From: Undaria pinnatifida
Lineage: Eukaryota > Sar > Phaeophyceae > Laminariales > Alariaceae
Assembly (NCBI GenBank): GCA_012845835.1
Contig: JABAKD010000026.1
Location: 7,396,493 to 7,460,492, forward strand
Length of the DNA stretch: 64,000 nt
Direction of reading: 5' to 3'
The notes beneath the pieces were generated by a model. That model ran no database searches and was not told the DNA's origin. It saw only the letters and a list, made by a program, of their open reading frames with translations. Shown in pieces: positions 63,396 to 64,000 of this stretch. Numbering within the stretch: position 1 is the first letter of the stretch; the number at the start of each line of letters is the position of its first letter. Made by a program: the position numbers and the translations under genes.

Positions 63396-64000
63396 CTTTT
63401 ACCGTTTCTGGAGTATAGTTCTTTTTGTGAGCTATTTTTTGTTTTTTTTCATCCTCCGGCGGACGGAGAAAAATAAAGCTTGAGCTCACCACACTTCCAC
63501 GTATTTCCATGCATGTCGTGTGTCAATTGAACTCAAAGGCGTATTCGCAATCCAGCGCTGGCTGGTGTGTCTTTCAGTTGCCATGCTAGCGATAGCGCGA
63601 GCTGTCCCCACCGGCGGTCACCGCTAATACACTACTCAAGTAAACTAGGGGTTGGGTAGAGTTGGTCGGTTCAGAGAGACGTTGGGAGTCATGACCCGTT
63701 CGGGTTCGAGGCTCGTCAGCAACGAACTTTATCGTCTCTGGAGAATAGATCCTTGTGAGCTAAGGTAAAATTAGCTGGTTCTGAGAGGCCTTGAGAGTTA
63801 TTATCAGTGCTGAGGGGGTCGTCCCGGAAAATCATTGCGGGACGAGATCGGGTGCTTCGAACCCCCAAAAGAATGTATATTTTGCGCGGATTTAGTTAGT
63901 AGGGTAGGAAGAGTATATACCCTATGTAGGGTACTCGGGTACCACATCTGATCGTTTTTGCTTGCTGATACTCACTCGGGCATGTACCCGGGTATGTGCA
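63396..64000. other. Upstream flank of exon a, no exon recognised
   Basis: Repeat E copy 2 (CTCCGGCGGACGGAGAAAAA to CACACTTCCACG) lies at 63450-63510. The remainder shows no calcyphosin-like sequence on the minus strand. The gene should continue beyond 64000. Confidence 0.5.

Overview
The window looks like nuclear DNA of a photosynthetic eukaryote, most probably a stramenopile such as a brown alga. The reasons are GT-AG introns mostly 0.4-3.4 kb long, a small intronless histone H4 gene, very many dispersed and tandem repeats, and a tocopherol cyclase-family gene whose N-terminus looks like a complex-plastid targeting peptide. The lineage is an inference. No virus, transposase or reverse transcriptase gene was recognised. 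Exon models were made by eye from reading frames, splice signals and phase matching, without transcripts.

Layout: (1) 1-8402, minus strand: a tocopherol cyclase-family gene, six exons seen, 3' end outside the window, with a roughly 340-residue acidic low-complexity insert. (2) 10198-15457, plus strand: a complete five-exon PHO80-like (P/U-type) cyclin of 213 residues. (3) 20789-21100, plus strand: histone H4, with a weak candidate gene just downstream (21364-21693). (4) 26891-33632, plus strand: a four-exon class I SAM-dependent methyltransferase of 144 residues. (5) 36065-63395, minus strand: a giant gene of at least 17 exons whose about 1,896 visible residues hold four complete calcyphosin-like EF-hand modules plus the end of a fifth. 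Its 5' end lies beyond the window.

The rest is intergenic or intronic and full of repeats. There are two tRNA-headed SINE-like families sharing a central block, foldback elements (one an almost perfect palindrome doublet), a GGGCC-rich element with terminal inverted repeats, a GATC-rich dispersed family, and many minisatellites, several with periods near one or two DNA helical turns. Several sit in introns of the giant gene. Two decayed exon copies, one in the cyclase gene and one in the giant gene, show local exon duplication.

The five main genes are not obviously one pathway. The standout is the tandem calcyphosin protein: a long array of calcium-sensor modules in which most calcium loops are eroded and few stay canonical.
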